The notes under the pieces are model-generated. The model had not been told where the DNA came from and made no database searches. It saw only the letters and a list, made by a program, of their open reading frames with translations. A stretch of 60,781 bases of DNA from Alkalihalobacterium elongatum. Its GTDB lineage: Bacteria > Bacillota > Bacilli > Bacillales > Bacillaceae_F. Location of the stretch: the NCBI RefSeq assembly GCF_019024285.1, contig NZ_WMKZ01000029.1, forward strand, positions 1 through 60,781. Reading direction: 5' to 3'. The translations under genes and the position numbers were made by a program. Below are positions 29,562 to 39,546 of this stretch, one piece after another. Positions within the stretch are counted from its first letter, which is position 1, and every line of letters begins with the position of its first letter.

Positions 29562-32500
29562 ATGTTTGGCTTACAACAATATATTTTAGAAAGTGATGAG
29601 ATTAAAGCGGTTTCAACGAGTGTTGAAGCAGGACTGTCAGAGCAACTGATCACAGGATTGACAGGCTCTGCCCGAACGCTATTCTTATCTGCACTTTATC
29701 AGGATATTAAAAGTCCGCAATTGGTTATCACTCATAACTTGTTTCAAGCGCAAAAATTATACGAGGATCTTTCAGCACTTGTTAATAGTAGCAAAGTGTT
29801 TCTTTATCCTGTCAATGAATTGATTTCTTCTGAAATTGCCATTGCCAGCCCTGAAATGAGGGCACAGCGTATTGAAGTATTAAATCAGCTAGTTAATGGC
29901 TACGATGGAATTGTTATTGTACCGATGGCAGGGTTTAGACGTTTGTTACCGCCAGCACAACTATGGAAAGACAGTCAATGTCAGCTAAAGGTTGGCACAG
30001 ATATTGATTTAGAAAAGCTGCTACATAAACTAATAAAGATTGGTTATGCTCGTACAGATATGGTTGCTTCACCAGGGGAATTCTCCATTCGTGGAGGTAT
30101 TGTCGATATTTATCCCCTAACTGAAGAGCAGCCTATTCGTATTGAATTTTTTGATACAGAAATAGACTCGCTTCGTTATTTTAGTGTTGAAGATCAACGA
30201 TCCCAAGGACAGGTTGACGAAATCACCATCGGTCCTGCCAATGAACTAATACTTGATGAAGAGCACTATATAAAAGGGGCAGAACGTCTTGAAGAAGGTC
30301 TGTCACAAACGTTAAAGAAAATAAAAAACAAGACCGTCAAAGAAAAAATTACTCAACATATATCGTATGAAGTGAGTCAGTTAAGGCAGAAGATTGCTTT
30401 TCAAAGTATGAACAAATACATGTCTTTGTACTACGATGAAAAAGCTACGATACTCGATTATGCGAGTAAAAATAGCGTCATTATCATAGATGAAATTAGT
30501 CGTGTACAAGAAATGGCTATGAATTTAGAAAAAGAGGAAGCAGAATGGTTAACCGCTCTTTTAGAACAAGGAGAGGTCATTTCTGATTTAGAAATGTCTA
30601 AATCGTTTGAGGGCTTATTAAGTACGAGTAAGTTTCCACTAATTTATTTATCTCTATTTTTAAAACACGTTCCTTCAACGAACCCAAAAAATATCGTTAA
30701 TATTAATTGTAAAGCAATGCAAAACTTCCATGGACAATTACATTTACTTAAAACAGAAAGCGATCGTTGGCTTAAGTCAAAATGGACGGTCCTATTTCTC
30801 GCAGCAACTAAAGATCGTGCGAAGCGACTTCAACACGTTCTTGATGATTATAAAATTGAAGCTGAATTAGTTGAGGAAAAAAGTCCACTACTACAGGGCA
30901 GGGTACAAATCTTAACTGGGACTTTAAATAGCGGTTTTGAGCTACCTCTGCAAAAACTCGTTGTCATTACCGAAGAAGAAGTGTTTACGAAAAAAATAAA
31001 ACGGACGCAAAGAAAACAGAAAATTTCTAACGCAGAACGTATTAAAAGCTACTCTGAATTACAAGTTGGCGACCTTGTCGTTCACTCTAACCATGGTATT
31101 GGTAAATATTTAGGGATTGAAACTTTAGAGATCAATGGAACACATAAAGATTACTTGCACTTAAGGTATAAGGGAAATGATAAGCTGTATGTTCCCGTCG
31201 AACAAATTGATCAAGTCCAGAAATATGTAGGCAGTGAAGAAAAAGAACCGAAAATTTACGCTTTAGGTGGTAGTGACTGGAAAAAGGTAAAACGAAAAGT
31301 ACAGTCTTCAGTAGAAGATATTGCAGATGATCTCATTAAACTCTATGCAGAACGAGAGGCAAGTGTTGGCCATCCTTTCACAAGAGATGGGATCGAACAA
31401 CAAGAGTTCGAAAATTCATTTCCATATCAAGAAACAGAAGATCAGCTTCGTGCAATTGAAGAAATTAAACAGGATATGGAAAGGCAAAGACCGATGGACC
31501 GACTGCTTTGTGGGGATGTAGGTTACGGTAAAACAGAGGTTGCGATACGTGCTGCATTTAAAGCCATTATGGACGGAAAGCAAGTAGCTGTCCTTGTGCC
31601 TACCACTATTTTAGCTCAACAGCACTATGAGACGATTAGAGAGCGCTTCTCAGAGTTTCCGATTGGTATTGGTGTTTTAAGCCGTTTCCGGTCGAGAAAA
31701 GAGCAGAATGAAACAATCAAAGGATTAAAAGCAGGTACAGTTGATATAGTGGTTGGTACACATCGACTACTTTCAAAGGATGTTGTGTATAAAGATTTAG
31801 GGTTACTCATCGTCGATGAAGAGCAACGATTTGGAGTAACACATAAAGAAAAGATTAAACAACTAAAATCGAACGTTGATGTTTTAACGTTAACAGCAAC
31901 GCCAATTCCGAGAACGCTTCATATGTCAATGTTAGGTGTGCGTGATTTATCGGTAATTGAGACACCGCCAGAAAACCGTTTTCCAGTTCAAACCTATGTT
32001 GTTGAATACAACGCTTCTCTCGTGAAGGAAGCAATTGAACGTGAGTTAACGAGAGGCGGACAGGTTTACTTTTTGTACAATAGAGTTGAAAATATAACGA
32101 AAATGGCAGATCAAATTTCAATGCTTGTACCTGATGCAAAAGTATCATTTGCGCATGGCCAAATGAATGAACGGGAACTAGAGTCAATTATGATTGACTT
32201 CCTTGAAGGAAACAGTGATGTCTTAGTTACGACAACAATTATCGAAACAGGTGTAGACATTCCAAATGTGAATACATTAATTATTTATGATGCCGATAAA
32301 ATGGGCTTGTCACAGCTTTACCAAATCCGAGGCCGTGTCGGTCGTTCCAATCGAGTGGCCTATGCTTATTTTACGTATCAACGTGACAAAGTACTTACTG
32401 AAGTTGCCGAAAAACGTTTACAGGCTATAAAAGAATTTACAGAACTTGGTTCAGGATTTAAAATTGCCATGCGTGATTTATCAATTCGTGGTGCTGGAAA

Positions 32501-33077
32501 TTTATTAGGTGCTCAGCAACACGGATTTATCGAATCCGTCGGTTTTGATCTCTATTCGCAAATGCTTAAAGAAGCCATTGAAGAACGGAAGGGAGACAAA
32601 CCGAAAGAACCTCCATTTACAGTAGAAATTAATATGATGGTTGATGCCTATATTCCCGAAACATACATTCAAGATTCAAAACAGAAAATTGAAATGTATA
32701 AAAAATTCCGAGCCGTTGAAAATATGGAAGACCTGTCAGATTTACAAGATGAGCTCATCGACCGTTTTGGTGATTACCCTGAAGAAGTTGCTGACCTATT
32801 GAGCATTACGAAAATAAAGCTATATGCGAAGCAAGAGAAAGTTAGTGAAATCACACAAACGAAAGATAGTTGTACCCTAATGATGACAGAGGAAGAAAGT
32901 AAGCGAATTAATGGTGCGAAGCTGTTCGAGTTAGTAAATCAACTTGGAAGAGCAGTCTCATTAGGTACTTCTGGTGATAAGATTAAAGTCGTTATTAAAA
33001 CAAGAGGAATGACAAGTAAGGATTTACTTTCAACTTGTGAAAGACTTCTTAGTGAACTACACCTTGTAAAGAAATAA
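29562..33077 (+). CDS. mfd: transcription-repair coupling factor
   Basis: 1171 residues. The UvrB-homology module occupies the N-terminus, the RNA polymerase-interacting CarD-like domain lies around residue 500 (SELQVGDLVVHSNHGIGKYLG), and the translocase core carries GDVGYGKTE (K657) and DEEQ (D752). A TRCF C-terminal domain closes it. Mfd removes RNA polymerase stalled at lesions and recruits UvrA. ATG follows AGGGGG. Length matches B. subtilis Mfd. Confidence 0.98.
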   Translation: MFGLQQYILESDEIKAVSTSVEAGLSEQLITGLTGSARTLFLSALYQDIKSPQLVITHNLFQAQKLYEDLSALVNSSKVFLYPVNELISSEIAIASPEMRAQRIEVLNQLVNGYDGIVIVPMAGFRRLLPPAQLWKDSQCQLKVGTDIDLEKLLHKLIKIGYARTDMVASPGEFSIRGGIVDIYPLTEEQPIRIEFFDTEIDSLRYFSVEDQRSQGQVDEITIGPANELILDEEHYIKGAERLEEGLSQTLKKIKNKTVKEKITQHISYEVSQLRQKIAFQSMNKYMSLYYDEKATILDYASKNSVIIIDEISRVQEMAMNLEKEEAEWLTALLEQGEVISDLEMSKSFEGLLSTSKFPLIYLSLFLKHVPSTNPKNIVNINCKAMQNFHGQLHLLKTESDRWLKSKWTVLFLAATKDRAKRLQHVLDDYKIEAELVEEKSPLLQGRVQILTGTLNSGFELPLQKLVVITEEEVFTKKIKRTQRKQKISNAERIKSYSELQVGDLVVHSNHGIGKYLGIETLEINGTHKDYLHLRYKGNDKLYVPVEQIDQVQKYVGSEEKEPKIYALGGSDWKKVKRKVQSSVEDIADDLIKLYAEREASVGHPFTRDGIEQQEFENSFPYQETEDQLRAIEEIKQDMERQRPMDRLLCGDVGYGKTEVAIRAAFKAIMDGKQVAVLVPTTILAQQHYETIRERFSEFPIGIGVLSRFRSRKEQNETIKGLKAGTVDIVVGTHRLLSKDVVYKDLGLLIVDEEQRFGVTHKEKIKQLKSNVDVLTLTATPIPRTLHMSMLGVRDLSVIETPPENRFPVQTYVVEYNASLVKEAIERELTRGGQVYFLYNRVENITKMADQISMLVPDAKVSFAHGQMNERELESIMIDFLEGNSDVLVTTTIIETGVDIPNVNTLIIYDADKMGLSQLYQIRGRVGRSNRVAYAYFTYQRDKVLTEVAEKRLQAIKEFTELGSGFKIAMRDLSIRGAGNLLGAQQHGFIESVGFDLYSQMLKEAIEERKGDKPKEPPFTVEINMMVDAYIPETYIQDSKQKIEMYKKFRAVENMEDLSDLQDELIDRFGDYPEEVADLLSITKIKLYAKQEKVSEITQTKDSCTLMMTEEESKRINGAKLFELVNQLGRAVSLGTSGDKIKVVIKTRGMTSKDLLSTCERLLSELHLVKK

Positions 33078-33142
33078 CTAGTACTTCTAAGTTTTCCCAA
33101 AAATTGGAAATAGCAAATTGACAAGAAATATGAAAAATTGGT

Positions 33143-33172
33143 GAATAGTTCTTTTCCAAGCAATAGATAATA
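33143..33172 (+). promoter_or_regulatory. sigma-G-like promoter of spoVT
   Basis: GAATA (33143-33147), 18 nt, GATAATA (33166-33172) fits sigma-G (GHATR-N18-CATNHTA) with one mismatch. spoVT is sigma-G dependent in B. subtilis. Confidence 0.5.
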
Positions 33173-33212
33173 AAGACAAGACGAATTCAACATTAGTGGA
33201 TGGTTTTTCAAA

Positions 33213-33241
33213 GGTTAAAAAAATTAATGAGGTTTTTTAAC
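33213..33241. repeat. AT-rich inverted repeat upstream of spoVT
   Basis: GTTAAAAAA near the left end pairs with TTTTTTAAC at the right end. It may act as a weak terminator for mfd or as a leader hairpin of spoVT. Confidence 0.45.
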
Positions 33242-33288
33242 AACCATTTCCTATGCTACTACATCATTAGAAAGTGAGGCATCTAGGT

Positions 33289-33828
33289 ATGAAAGCTACT
33301 GGAATTGTTCGTCGCATTGATGATCTAGGTCGTGTTGTCATCCCAAAGGAAATCCGACGTACGTTGAGAATTCGTGAAGGGGATCCGTTGGAAATCTTCG
33401 TTGATCGAGACGGTGAGGTTATCTTAAAGAAATATTCACCTATTTCAGAGTTAGGTGACTTTGCAAAAGAGTATGCAGAAGCTCTTTATGACAGCTTAAG
33501 TCATACTGTACTTATCGCGGACCGTGATACATATATAGCTGTATCGGGAGGTTCTAAGAAAGAATACTACAGTAAAAGCATTGGTGAAATTGTAGAAGCC
33601 ACAATGGATGAAAGAAAATCTAGAGTAGAAGCTTCTGCAGGAGAGTTCAACATTGTAGGTGACCACAAGGAAGATGTGAAAGGCTTAGTCGTTGCACCTA
33701 TTATTGCGAACGGCGACCCAATTGGAGCAGTGGTCATGTTTAATAAAGAAGAAACTTTTTCAGGTGAAGTTGAGCAAAAGCTGGCAGAGACGGCTGCTGG
33801 GTTTTTAGCAAGACAGATGGAACAATAA
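33289..33828 (+). CDS. spoVT: stage V sporulation regulator SpoVT
   Basis: 179 residues. The N-terminal AbrB-like swapped-hairpin domain (MKATGIVRRIDDLGRVVIP onward to about residue 50) binds DNA; the C-terminal GAF domain (about 56-179) follows. It tunes sigma-G-dependent forespore genes. ATG at 33289 follows AAGTGAGG; the GTG at 33274 is inside the ribosome binding site. It is a paralogue of the AbrB encoded at 7839-8126. Confidence 0.97.
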   Translation: MKATGIVRRIDDLGRVVIPKEIRRTLRIREGDPLEIFVDRDGEVILKKYSPISELGDFAKEYAEALYDSLSHTVLIADRDTYIAVSGGSKKEYYSKSIGEIVEATMDERKSRVEASAGEFNIVGDHKEDVKGLVVAPIIANGDPIGAVVMFNKEETFSGEVEQKLAETAAGFLARQMEQ

Positions 33829-33848
33829 GAATGAATAACTCTGACAGG

Positions 33849-33938
33849 AAGCTTACGCCATCTAAGTAATTAAGAAATAAAATTATTTAATAACGTAAGC
33901 TTAAAAAGAAGGGGGAGATTTTCCCTCTTCTTTTTTTA
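33849..33938 (+). terminator. double hairpin terminator after spoVT
   Basis: AAGCTTACG (33849-33857) pairs with CGTAAGCTT (33894-33902). A second hairpin AGAAG...CTTCT (33907-33931), with GGGA/TTCCC inside, is followed by seven Ts. Confidence 0.8.
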
Positions 33939-34096
33939 TACGCTAAATTAACCCTGATGAGCTGTAACCTAGTTATGGAGACAAATACCAGCTATTGATG
34001 TACTGTGATATAATAGCGATTAGTTTTATTGACCATTAATGAAATACATACATATGGGTTTAACCAAAAAATTTTATAATCTGGAGGAGAAGGTTT

Positions 34097-35695
34097 GTGT
34101 CCTCAAATCGTGACCAAACAAAAAGGATTTGGCAAGGAGCACTTATATTAACTTTTGCAGCGTTAATTACAAAAGTTTTGAGTGCAGTATATCGAATCCC
34201 TTATCAAAATATTGCAGGGGATATAGGTTTTTATGTGTATCAACAGGTGTATCCTTTTTACGCGATTGCATTCACTTTAGCCATTTATGGATTTCCAGTC
34301 ATTATCTCAAAAGAATTATCAAATCGAGAAAAAAACAATGATCAGGAGCTTTTATCGACATACTTTTATTCACTTAGCTTAATATCGACAGTAGTTGGCT
34401 TGTTTTTGTTTATTTTAGCCGAGCCGCTTGCAAGGTGGATGGGTGACCCGTTACTTACGGGTCCTTTACGAGTGACGGCATTGACTTACTTTGTCGTCCC
34501 TATACTTTCGGTATTTCGAGGATACTTCCAAGGTCAGGGGTGGATGACGCCCACTGCGGTTTCGCAGCTGACAGATCAAAGCGTTCGCGTCGTGTTCATT
34601 CTTGTTTTAGCATACGTTATGATCATTGGTGGCTACGGACCATATGGAGCTGGGTTAGGAGCAGCTATCGGTTCAGTATTAGGAGCATTAGCGGGTGCAA
34701 TGTGTTTACTACTTTATTTCTGGAAAAACAATAAAGGAAAACGGATTTCTTTTCGACTAGGGAAAGTGAAAAAGAACTATATCTTTCCGTTCATAAAAAA
34801 CAGTGTTTTATTTTCGCTGACCATCTTAGTTATTGTATTTATTCAACTCATTGACAGTTTAACAGTTCTACGCCTATTAATTGAAAGTGGAGTGTATGCA
34901 GAGGTTGCAAAAGCTTCAAAAGGTATTTTTGATCGCGGGCAACCTTTAATTCAGCTAGGAACCATTATTGCGACTTCTTTTGCATTGACGATCGTCCCAA
35001 TGATTTCAAGAGCGAAGCAGCTAAAAGATAACATAGAAGCAAAACGTAAAACTGAACTAACCCTTCGTTTAACTTTAGTATTTGGAATATTAGCATCCGT
35101 CGGTTTAGCGATCATCATTGCACCGACAAATCACTTATTGTTTACAAATAGAGAAGGTTCAGATGTCCTCTTTGTTCTGGCGTTTGCGATTTTATTTGGA
35201 GCCCTCGTTATGACAACAGCGGCTGTACTTCAAGGCTATGATAAAGGACATGTTGCAGCTAGGCATATACTCATTGGTCTGTTAACTAAAGGGATTGGTA
35301 ATGTGCTACTCATTCCTACGCTTGGAACGTTAGGGGCGGCAATTTCGACAACGCTTTGCTTGGCGGTCATTGCATGTCTAAATATAATAATGATTTATAA
35401 AATGGATGGTGCTGTACCTATGCAAGTTCGGCAATTGCTAGGGGTAATAATGACAGTAATTATTATGGGGGCAGTAACCCTCATGTGGCGAATGCTGTTA
35501 GAGTATATGATATTTGCTGGTGAGCTGTCGCGAACAGTTGACGGCGTCATCGCGTTATCGAGTGTGTCTGTAGGAGCTGTCACTGCACTATATTTAATCA
35601 TAAAGCTTAATGTGTTTTCAGAAAAAGAAGTATCTGCAATACCATTTTTTGCTAAACTATACAATGTAATTAATCAAAGGAGAGATCTATCGTGA
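34097..35695 (+). CDS. yabM: MATE/MOP-superfamily flippase YabM (SpoVB-like)
   Basis: 532 residues with about 14 membrane helices. It belongs to the polysaccharide transport (PST/MurJ-like) branch that also includes SpoVB and YtgP. B. subtilis YabM has been linked to lipid II or exopolysaccharide flipping, but its substrate is not certain. GTG at 34097 follows CTGGAGGAGAAGG. It overlaps mazG by 4 nt and heads the operon to divIC. Confidence 0.92.
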   Translation: MSSNRDQTKRIWQGALILTFAALITKVLSAVYRIPYQNIAGDIGFYVYQQVYPFYAIAFTLAIYGFPVIISKELSNREKNNDQELLSTYFYSLSLISTVVGLFLFILAEPLARWMGDPLLTGPLRVTALTYFVVPILSVFRGYFQGQGWMTPTAVSQLTDQSVRVVFILVLAYVMIIGGYGPYGAGLGAAIGSVLGALAGAMCLLLYFWKNNKGKRISFRLGKVKKNYIFPFIKNSVLFSLTILVIVFIQLIDSLTVLRLLIESGVYAEVAKASKGIFDRGQPLIQLGTIIATSFALTIVPMISRAKQLKDNIEAKRKTELTLRLTLVFGILASVGLAIIIAPTNHLLFTNREGSDVLFVLAFAILFGALVMTTAAVLQGYDKGHVAARHILIGLLTKGIGNVLLIPTLGTLGAAISTTLCLAVIACLNIIMIYKMDGAVPMQVRQLLGVIMTVIIMGAVTLMWRMLLEYMIFAGELSRTVDGVIALSSVSVGAVTALYLIIKLNVFSEKEVSAIPFFAKLYNVINQRRDLS

Positions 35696-37155
35696 AGAAA
35701 ATTACGGTTATAGGCTTAGGAGCTGGTGAACTTGCACAATTATCACTAGGCACCTATAAAGTTCTCAAAACAGCTGATCCGCTTTTTTTGAGAACAGAGC
35801 GACACCCTGTTGTTGAAGAATTAAAGAGTGAAGGCTTAACGTTTAAGTCATTTGATGATGAATATGAGAAGCACGAACGCTTTGAGGATGTGTATCATTC
35901 GATTGTAGATTTACTGTTTACCGAATTAAGCTCACAAAGTGAAATTACATATGCTGTTCCTGGACATCCATTAGTTGCTGAAGAAACGGTTCAACTTTTA
36001 TTGAAAGAAGGAAGAGAGCGTGGGATCCATGTTGATATCCAAGGGGGGCAAAGCTTTTTAGATCCGATGTTCAATGCATTGGAAATAGATCCTATTAATG
36101 GGTGCCAAATTGTAGATGGAACACAGCTGAAGCGTGAGGACTTGCAAATTCGCCAGCATATTATTATATGCCAAGTTTATGATGCGTTTATTGCCTCGGA
36201 AGTTAAATTAACATTAATGGAATTACTCCCAGATGATTATGAGGTGAAAGTGGCAACTGCAGTAGGAACATCAATGGAAAAAATAGTTACCTGTCCTTTA
36301 TATGAACTCGATCATGTCACAGAGCTCAATAACTTAACAGCTGTTTATGTTCCCCCTGTTGAAAAAGACGAAATTCTTTACAAAGACTTTCAAAAATTAA
36401 GAGGTGTGATTGCTACTTTGAGAGGACCTGAAGGATGTCCTTGGGACCAAGAGCAAACTCATCAATCTTTAAAACCTTTTTTACTTGAGGAAGCTTATGA
36501 AGTGTTAGAAGCAATCGATGAAGAAGATGATGATCATTTAGCTGAGGAACTTGGCGATGTCCTACTTCAAGTGATGTTACATGCACAGATTGGTGAAGAT
36601 GATGGTTGGTTTTCCATCGATGATGTAATTCATTCCATTACAGAAAAGATGATCCGCAGGCATCCCCATGTCTTCTCTAACCAAAAAGCAAAAGATGCAG
36701 ATGAGGTCGTAGCCAATTGGGAAGAGATTAAGCGGAAAGAAAAAAAGGCTGATCAACAAAAGTCTGTATTAGATGGGATCCCTAAGAGTATGCCAGCTTT
36801 AATGAAAGCATTTGAAATTCAGAAGAAAGCTGCAAAAGTTGGCTTTGATTGGGATGATGCTGCACCAATGTGGATGAAGCTTCAAGAGGAAATAGGAGAA
36901 TTTTTCTCAGAGCTAAAAACTGACAACAAAGAAAAGATGAAGAAAGAGTTTGGAGACATTCTTTTTGTTGTGATTAATTTGGCACGTTATTATAAAATTA
37001 ACCCAGAAGAAGCACTGCATATGACGAATCAAAAGTTTTCAAGTCGATTCCAAGCGATTGAAGAACAATTAACAAAAGAAGGTTTAACATTTGCGGATGT
37101 AACGTTAGAAAAGATGGATGAAATTTGGGAAAAAAGTAAAGAAAAGTACCAATAA
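35692..37155 (+). CDS. mazG: YabN: tetrapyrrole-methylase-like domain fused to MazG NTP pyrophosphohydrolase
   Basis: 487 residues. The N-terminal half (about 1-220) resembles SAM-dependent tetrapyrrole methylases (VIGLGAGELAQLSLGTYK, VPGHPLVAEET). The C-terminal half is a double MazG domain with GCPWDQEQTHQSLKPFLLEE and EELGDVLLQVMLHAQI, which removes pyrophosphate from nucleoside triphosphates. The fusion is normal for Bacillus YabN. GTG at 35692 overlaps the yabM stop. Confidence 0.95.
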   Translation: MKKITVIGLGAGELAQLSLGTYKVLKTADPLFLRTERHPVVEELKSEGLTFKSFDDEYEKHERFEDVYHSIVDLLFTELSSQSEITYAVPGHPLVAEETVQLLLKEGRERGIHVDIQGGQSFLDPMFNALEIDPINGCQIVDGTQLKREDLQIRQHIIICQVYDAFIASEVKLTLMELLPDDYEVKVATAVGTSMEKIVTCPLYELDHVTELNNLTAVYVPPVEKDEILYKDFQKLRGVIATLRGPEGCPWDQEQTHQSLKPFLLEEAYEVLEAIDEEDDDHLAEELGDVLLQVMLHAQIGEDDGWFSIDDVIHSITEKMIRRHPHVFSNQKAKDADEVVANWEEIKRKEKKADQQKSVLDGIPKSMPALMKAFEIQKKAAKVGFDWDDAAPMWMKLQEEIGEFFSELKTDNKEKMKKEFGDILFVVINLARYYKINPEEALHMTNQKFSSRFQAIEEQLTKEGLTFADVTLEKMDEIWEKSKEKYQ

Positions 37156-37170
37156 AAGGAGGAATTTCAT

Positions 37171-37437
37171 ATGAGGTTGGATAAGTTCTTAAAGGTATCA
37201 AGATTGATTAAGCGCCGCACTTTAGCTAAAGAAGTGTGTGACCAAGGAAGAATTACTGTAAATGGACAAGTCGCTAAAGCAGGTACAAATGTTAGTGTAG
37301 GTGACGAGTTAGTCATTCGGTTTGGACAAAAGCTTGTAACCGTTAAGGTGGATGCGATTAAAGATACAACGAGAAAAGAAGAAGCGGGTACTATGTACAC
37401 AGTCACTAAAGAGCAACAAGTTGAAACTGCTGAATAA
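37171..37437 (+). CDS. rqcP: S4-domain ribosome quality control protein RqcP (YabO)
   Basis: 88 residues, a single S4 RNA-binding domain ([21 protein letters not shown]). RqcP works with RqcH on stalled 50S-peptidyl-tRNA complexes to add alanine tails. AAAGGAGGAA precedes the ATG. It lies in the yabM-to-divIC operon as in B. subtilis. Confidence 0.96.
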   Translation: MRLDKFLKVSRLIKRRTLAKEVCDQGRITVNGQVAKAGTNVSVGDELVIRFGQKLVTVKVDAIKDTTRKEEAGTMYTVTKEQQVETAE

Positions 37438-37517
37438 GGAAAAGTAAACAGCTTGTTCTATTCTTTACCCTCTAAACATAAATTTGTAATAAATTGAGGT
37501 GTTGAGGAGGAGTAACT

Positions 37518-37829
37518 ATGGAACAAAATTATGAGTTTGGTACACCGATGGGGCATGCAAGAAAAACGAAGGAACATGATATAACACTACGTGGTCGAAA
37601 AAAACTAGATATCACTGGGGTAAGACAGGTTGAGAGTTTTGACAATGAAGAGTTTTTGTTAGAAACAGAAATGGGCTTCCTTTCGATCCGTGGTCAAAAT
37701 CTACACATGAAAAATCTTAATGTCGAGCAAGGCTTGGTCTCTATTGAAGGTAAAATTTTTGACCTTGTGTATCTTGATGAAAGTCAGAGTGGGAAATCAA
37801 AAGGCTTATTCGGGAAGTTGTTCAAGTGA
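37518..37829 (+). CDS. yabP: spore cortex protein YabP
   Basis: 103 residues with the YabP/YqfC domain (RGRKKLDITGVRQVESFDNEEFLLET). In B. subtilis YabP is a mother-cell protein needed for cortex assembly together with YabQ. GAGGAGGAG precedes the ATG. The stop overlaps the yabQ GTG start by 4 nt. Confidence 0.95.
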   Translation: MEQNYEFGTPMGHARKTKEHDITLRGRKKLDITGVRQVESFDNEEFLLETEMGFLSIRGQNLHMKNLNVEQGLVSIEGKIFDLVYLDESQSGKSKGLFGKLFK

Positions 37830-38428
37830 GCTTAACGATTCAATTTTATACAATGCTATCAATGGTGGCTGCAGGCACTTGGCTTGGGGCTTCTATTGAT
37901 ACCTATAGAAGATTTGCTAGACAGCCTCGGCCGAAATTGTCATGGGTAACCGTCTTAAATGACTTTCTATTCTGGTTAATCCAAGGTCTTTTTATCTTTT
38001 ATGTTCTTCTTAAAGTAAACGAAGGTGAGATGAGGTTTTACATCTTTCTCGCATTATTATGTGGCTATGCTGCCTATCAAGCAGTTTTCCAACGCTTATA
38101 TCTAAGACTCTTAGAAACTTGCATCCGTTCTTCTATTGCTATTTTTCGTTTTGTCCGTGCACTTATCGTTACAATCTTTATCAATCCTATTAAATGGCTA
38201 TTGAAACTCTTATATTCCTTGGTTATCATGGTAATATCACTAGTATTAACCATTTTAACATTTGTAGGGAAGATCATTTTTAAGCCAATTAGTTGGCTAG
38301 GGAAAATAGTATACAAGCTTTCGAGATTAGATCGACTTGTGAATAGTATAAAAAAGAGTAAATGGGTGAAAAAAGCGGTTGCCTTATGGAAGTATATACG
38401 TACACGAGGCAACAAGGGGGATGATTAA
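37826..38428 (+). CDS. yabQ: spore cortex membrane protein YabQ
   Basis: 200 residues, with several membrane helices: near residues 5-20, 42-65, 68-85 and a long hydrophobic stretch at about 105-155. It localises to the forespore outer membrane in B. subtilis and is required for cortex formation. GTG start overlaps yabP and the stop overlaps the divIC ATG by 1 nt. Confidence 0.94.
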   Translation: MSLTIQFYTMLSMVAAGTWLGASIDTYRRFARQPRPKLSWVTVLNDFLFWLIQGLFIFYVLLKVNEGEMRFYIFLALLCGYAAYQAVFQRLYLRLLETCIRSSIAIFRFVRALIVTIFINPIKWLLKLLYSLVIMVISLVLTILTFVGKIIFKPISWLGKIVYKLSRLDRLVNSIKKSKWVKKAVALWKYIRTRGNKGDD

Positions 38429-38808
38429 TGGTTACGGAACGAAAACGAAAAATCAGAGAATTGGATGCCAGCTTTAACCGAGCGCAAGAACAAGTTTCGG
38501 AAGAGCGACTTCGTAAGCGAAGAGGTCTATTTCGTCGTTTAACAGCATTCGCTGTTGTTGTAGTCACCCTTAGTGTTATTGCTTTTATGACTATTCATAC
38601 ACAAGCGCAGTTATTAGATGAAAAAACGGAAGAGAAAAAAGCTCTAGAAGCAAAGCTAGAAGCTTTACAACTTGAACAGATTCATCTAGAAACAGAAATA
38701 GAAAATTACAATGATCTCGATTATATTGCGGAAATTGCAAGGCGCGATTACTTTTTATCAAAAGACGGGGAAATTTTGTTTAAATTACCTAAATTATCAA
38801 CGGATTGA
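38428..38808 (+). CDS. divIC: cell division protein DivIC
   Basis: 126 residues. A basic cytoplasmic N-terminus, one membrane helix at about 37-57, and an extracellular leucine-zipper coiled coil (EEKKALEAKLEALQLEQIHL region) followed by a conserved IARRDYFLSKDGEI tail. It forms the DivIB-DivIC-FtsL complex that activates septal wall synthesis. ATG overlaps the yabQ stop. The stop codon overlaps the -35 of the yabR promoter. Confidence 0.97.
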   Translation: MVTERKRKIRELDASFNRAQEQVSEERLRKRRGLFRRLTAFAVVVVTLSVIAFMTIHTQAQLLDEKTEEKKALEAKLEALQLEQIHLETEIENYNDLDYIAEIARRDYFLSKDGEILFKLPKLSTD

Positions 38809-38834
38809 CACTCTTTTTCCGCATCAAGTATAAT
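38805..38834 (+). promoter_or_regulatory. sigma-A promoter of yabR
   Basis: TTGACA (38805-38810), 18 nt, TATAAT (38829-38834). Both hexamers match consensus; the -35 begins inside the last codons of divIC. Confidence 0.88.
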
Positions 38835-38942
38835 TTATAATATAAGTGTGTTCGAAAGCCTGGCATTTTGAATGTCAAACCCTTTTGAACCATCTCTTAA
38901 AACATTATTTTATTTGTTTTTTAAGGAGGAGCAATTTTTAAC

Positions 38943-39410
38943 ATGTCAATCGAAGTAGGCAGCAAGTTGCAAGGTAAGGTAACGGGTATTACCCATTTTG
39001 GGGCATTTGTGGAGCTGCCAGGAGGTACTACTGGTCTGGTTCATATTAGTGAGGTCGCTGACAATTATGTAAAAGACATTAAAGAAGTCTTAAAAGTAGG
39101 CGATGAGGTTCTAGTTAAGGTTGTTAATGTTGAGCAAGATGGAAAGATCGGTCTTTCTATTAGAAAAGCTCAGGAACGTCCTAAAGAGGAGATGACCAAT
39201 CGGGCTCCTCGTCCATCCCGCCCACCACGTCCAGCACGATCTGGAGGAAACTACGGTAAAGGTGGAAACAGTGGTGCGCGAAATCAGCGTCCTACAATGT
39301 CCTTTGAAGATAAGATGAACAGATTTTTAAAAGATAGTGAAGAACGTCTCTCCACGCTAAAACGCCAAACAGAGTCGAAGCGAGGTGGTCGAGGCGCTAG
39401 ACGTGGGTAA
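38943..39410 (+). CDS. yabR: S1-domain RNA-binding protein YabR
   Basis: 155 residues. An S1 domain occupies about 1-75 (VGSKLQGKVTGITHFGAFVE, then LVHISEVADNYVKD). It is followed by a Pro/Arg/Gly-rich low-complexity stretch and a basic C-terminus ending in RGGRGARRG. The function is not established; the general-stress-protein-13 family associates with ribosomes. TTAAGGAGGAGC precedes the ATG. Confidence 0.95.
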   Translation: MSIEVGSKLQGKVTGITHFGAFVELPGGTTGLVHISEVADNYVKDIKEVLKVGDEVLVKVVNVEQDGKIGLSIRKAQERPKEEMTNRAPRPSRPPRPARSGGNYGKGGNSGARNQRPTMSFEDKMNRFLKDSEERLSTLKRQTESKRGGRGARRG

Positions 39411-39436
39411 GTCTTGCTGCCGCTTTTAATAAAAAT

Positions 39437-39475
39437 ATAAAGGCAAGCGTAATTTCGCTTGCCTTTATATATTTT
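39437..39475 (+). terminator. yabR terminator
   Basis: ATAAAGGCAAGCG (39437-39449) pairs perfectly with CGCTTGCCTTTAT (39456-39468), followed by ATATTTT. Confidence 0.88.
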
Positions 39476-39485
39476 AAAAACAGTG

Positions 39486-39514
39486 TTGACGAGCGTCTTT
39501 TGTTTATGTATAAT
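39486..39514 (+). promoter_or_regulatory. sigma-A promoter of tRNA-Met
   Basis: TTGACG (39486-39491), 17 nt, TATAAT (39509-39514), about 32 nt upstream of the tRNA. Confidence 0.88.
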
Positions 39515-39546
39515 AAATTTTGTCGCTAGATAGCGGTATTTGATAT

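Noticed and set aside
35692-37155. YabN two-domain fusion as novel
   Set aside because: The methylase-MazG fusion is the normal form in Bacillus.
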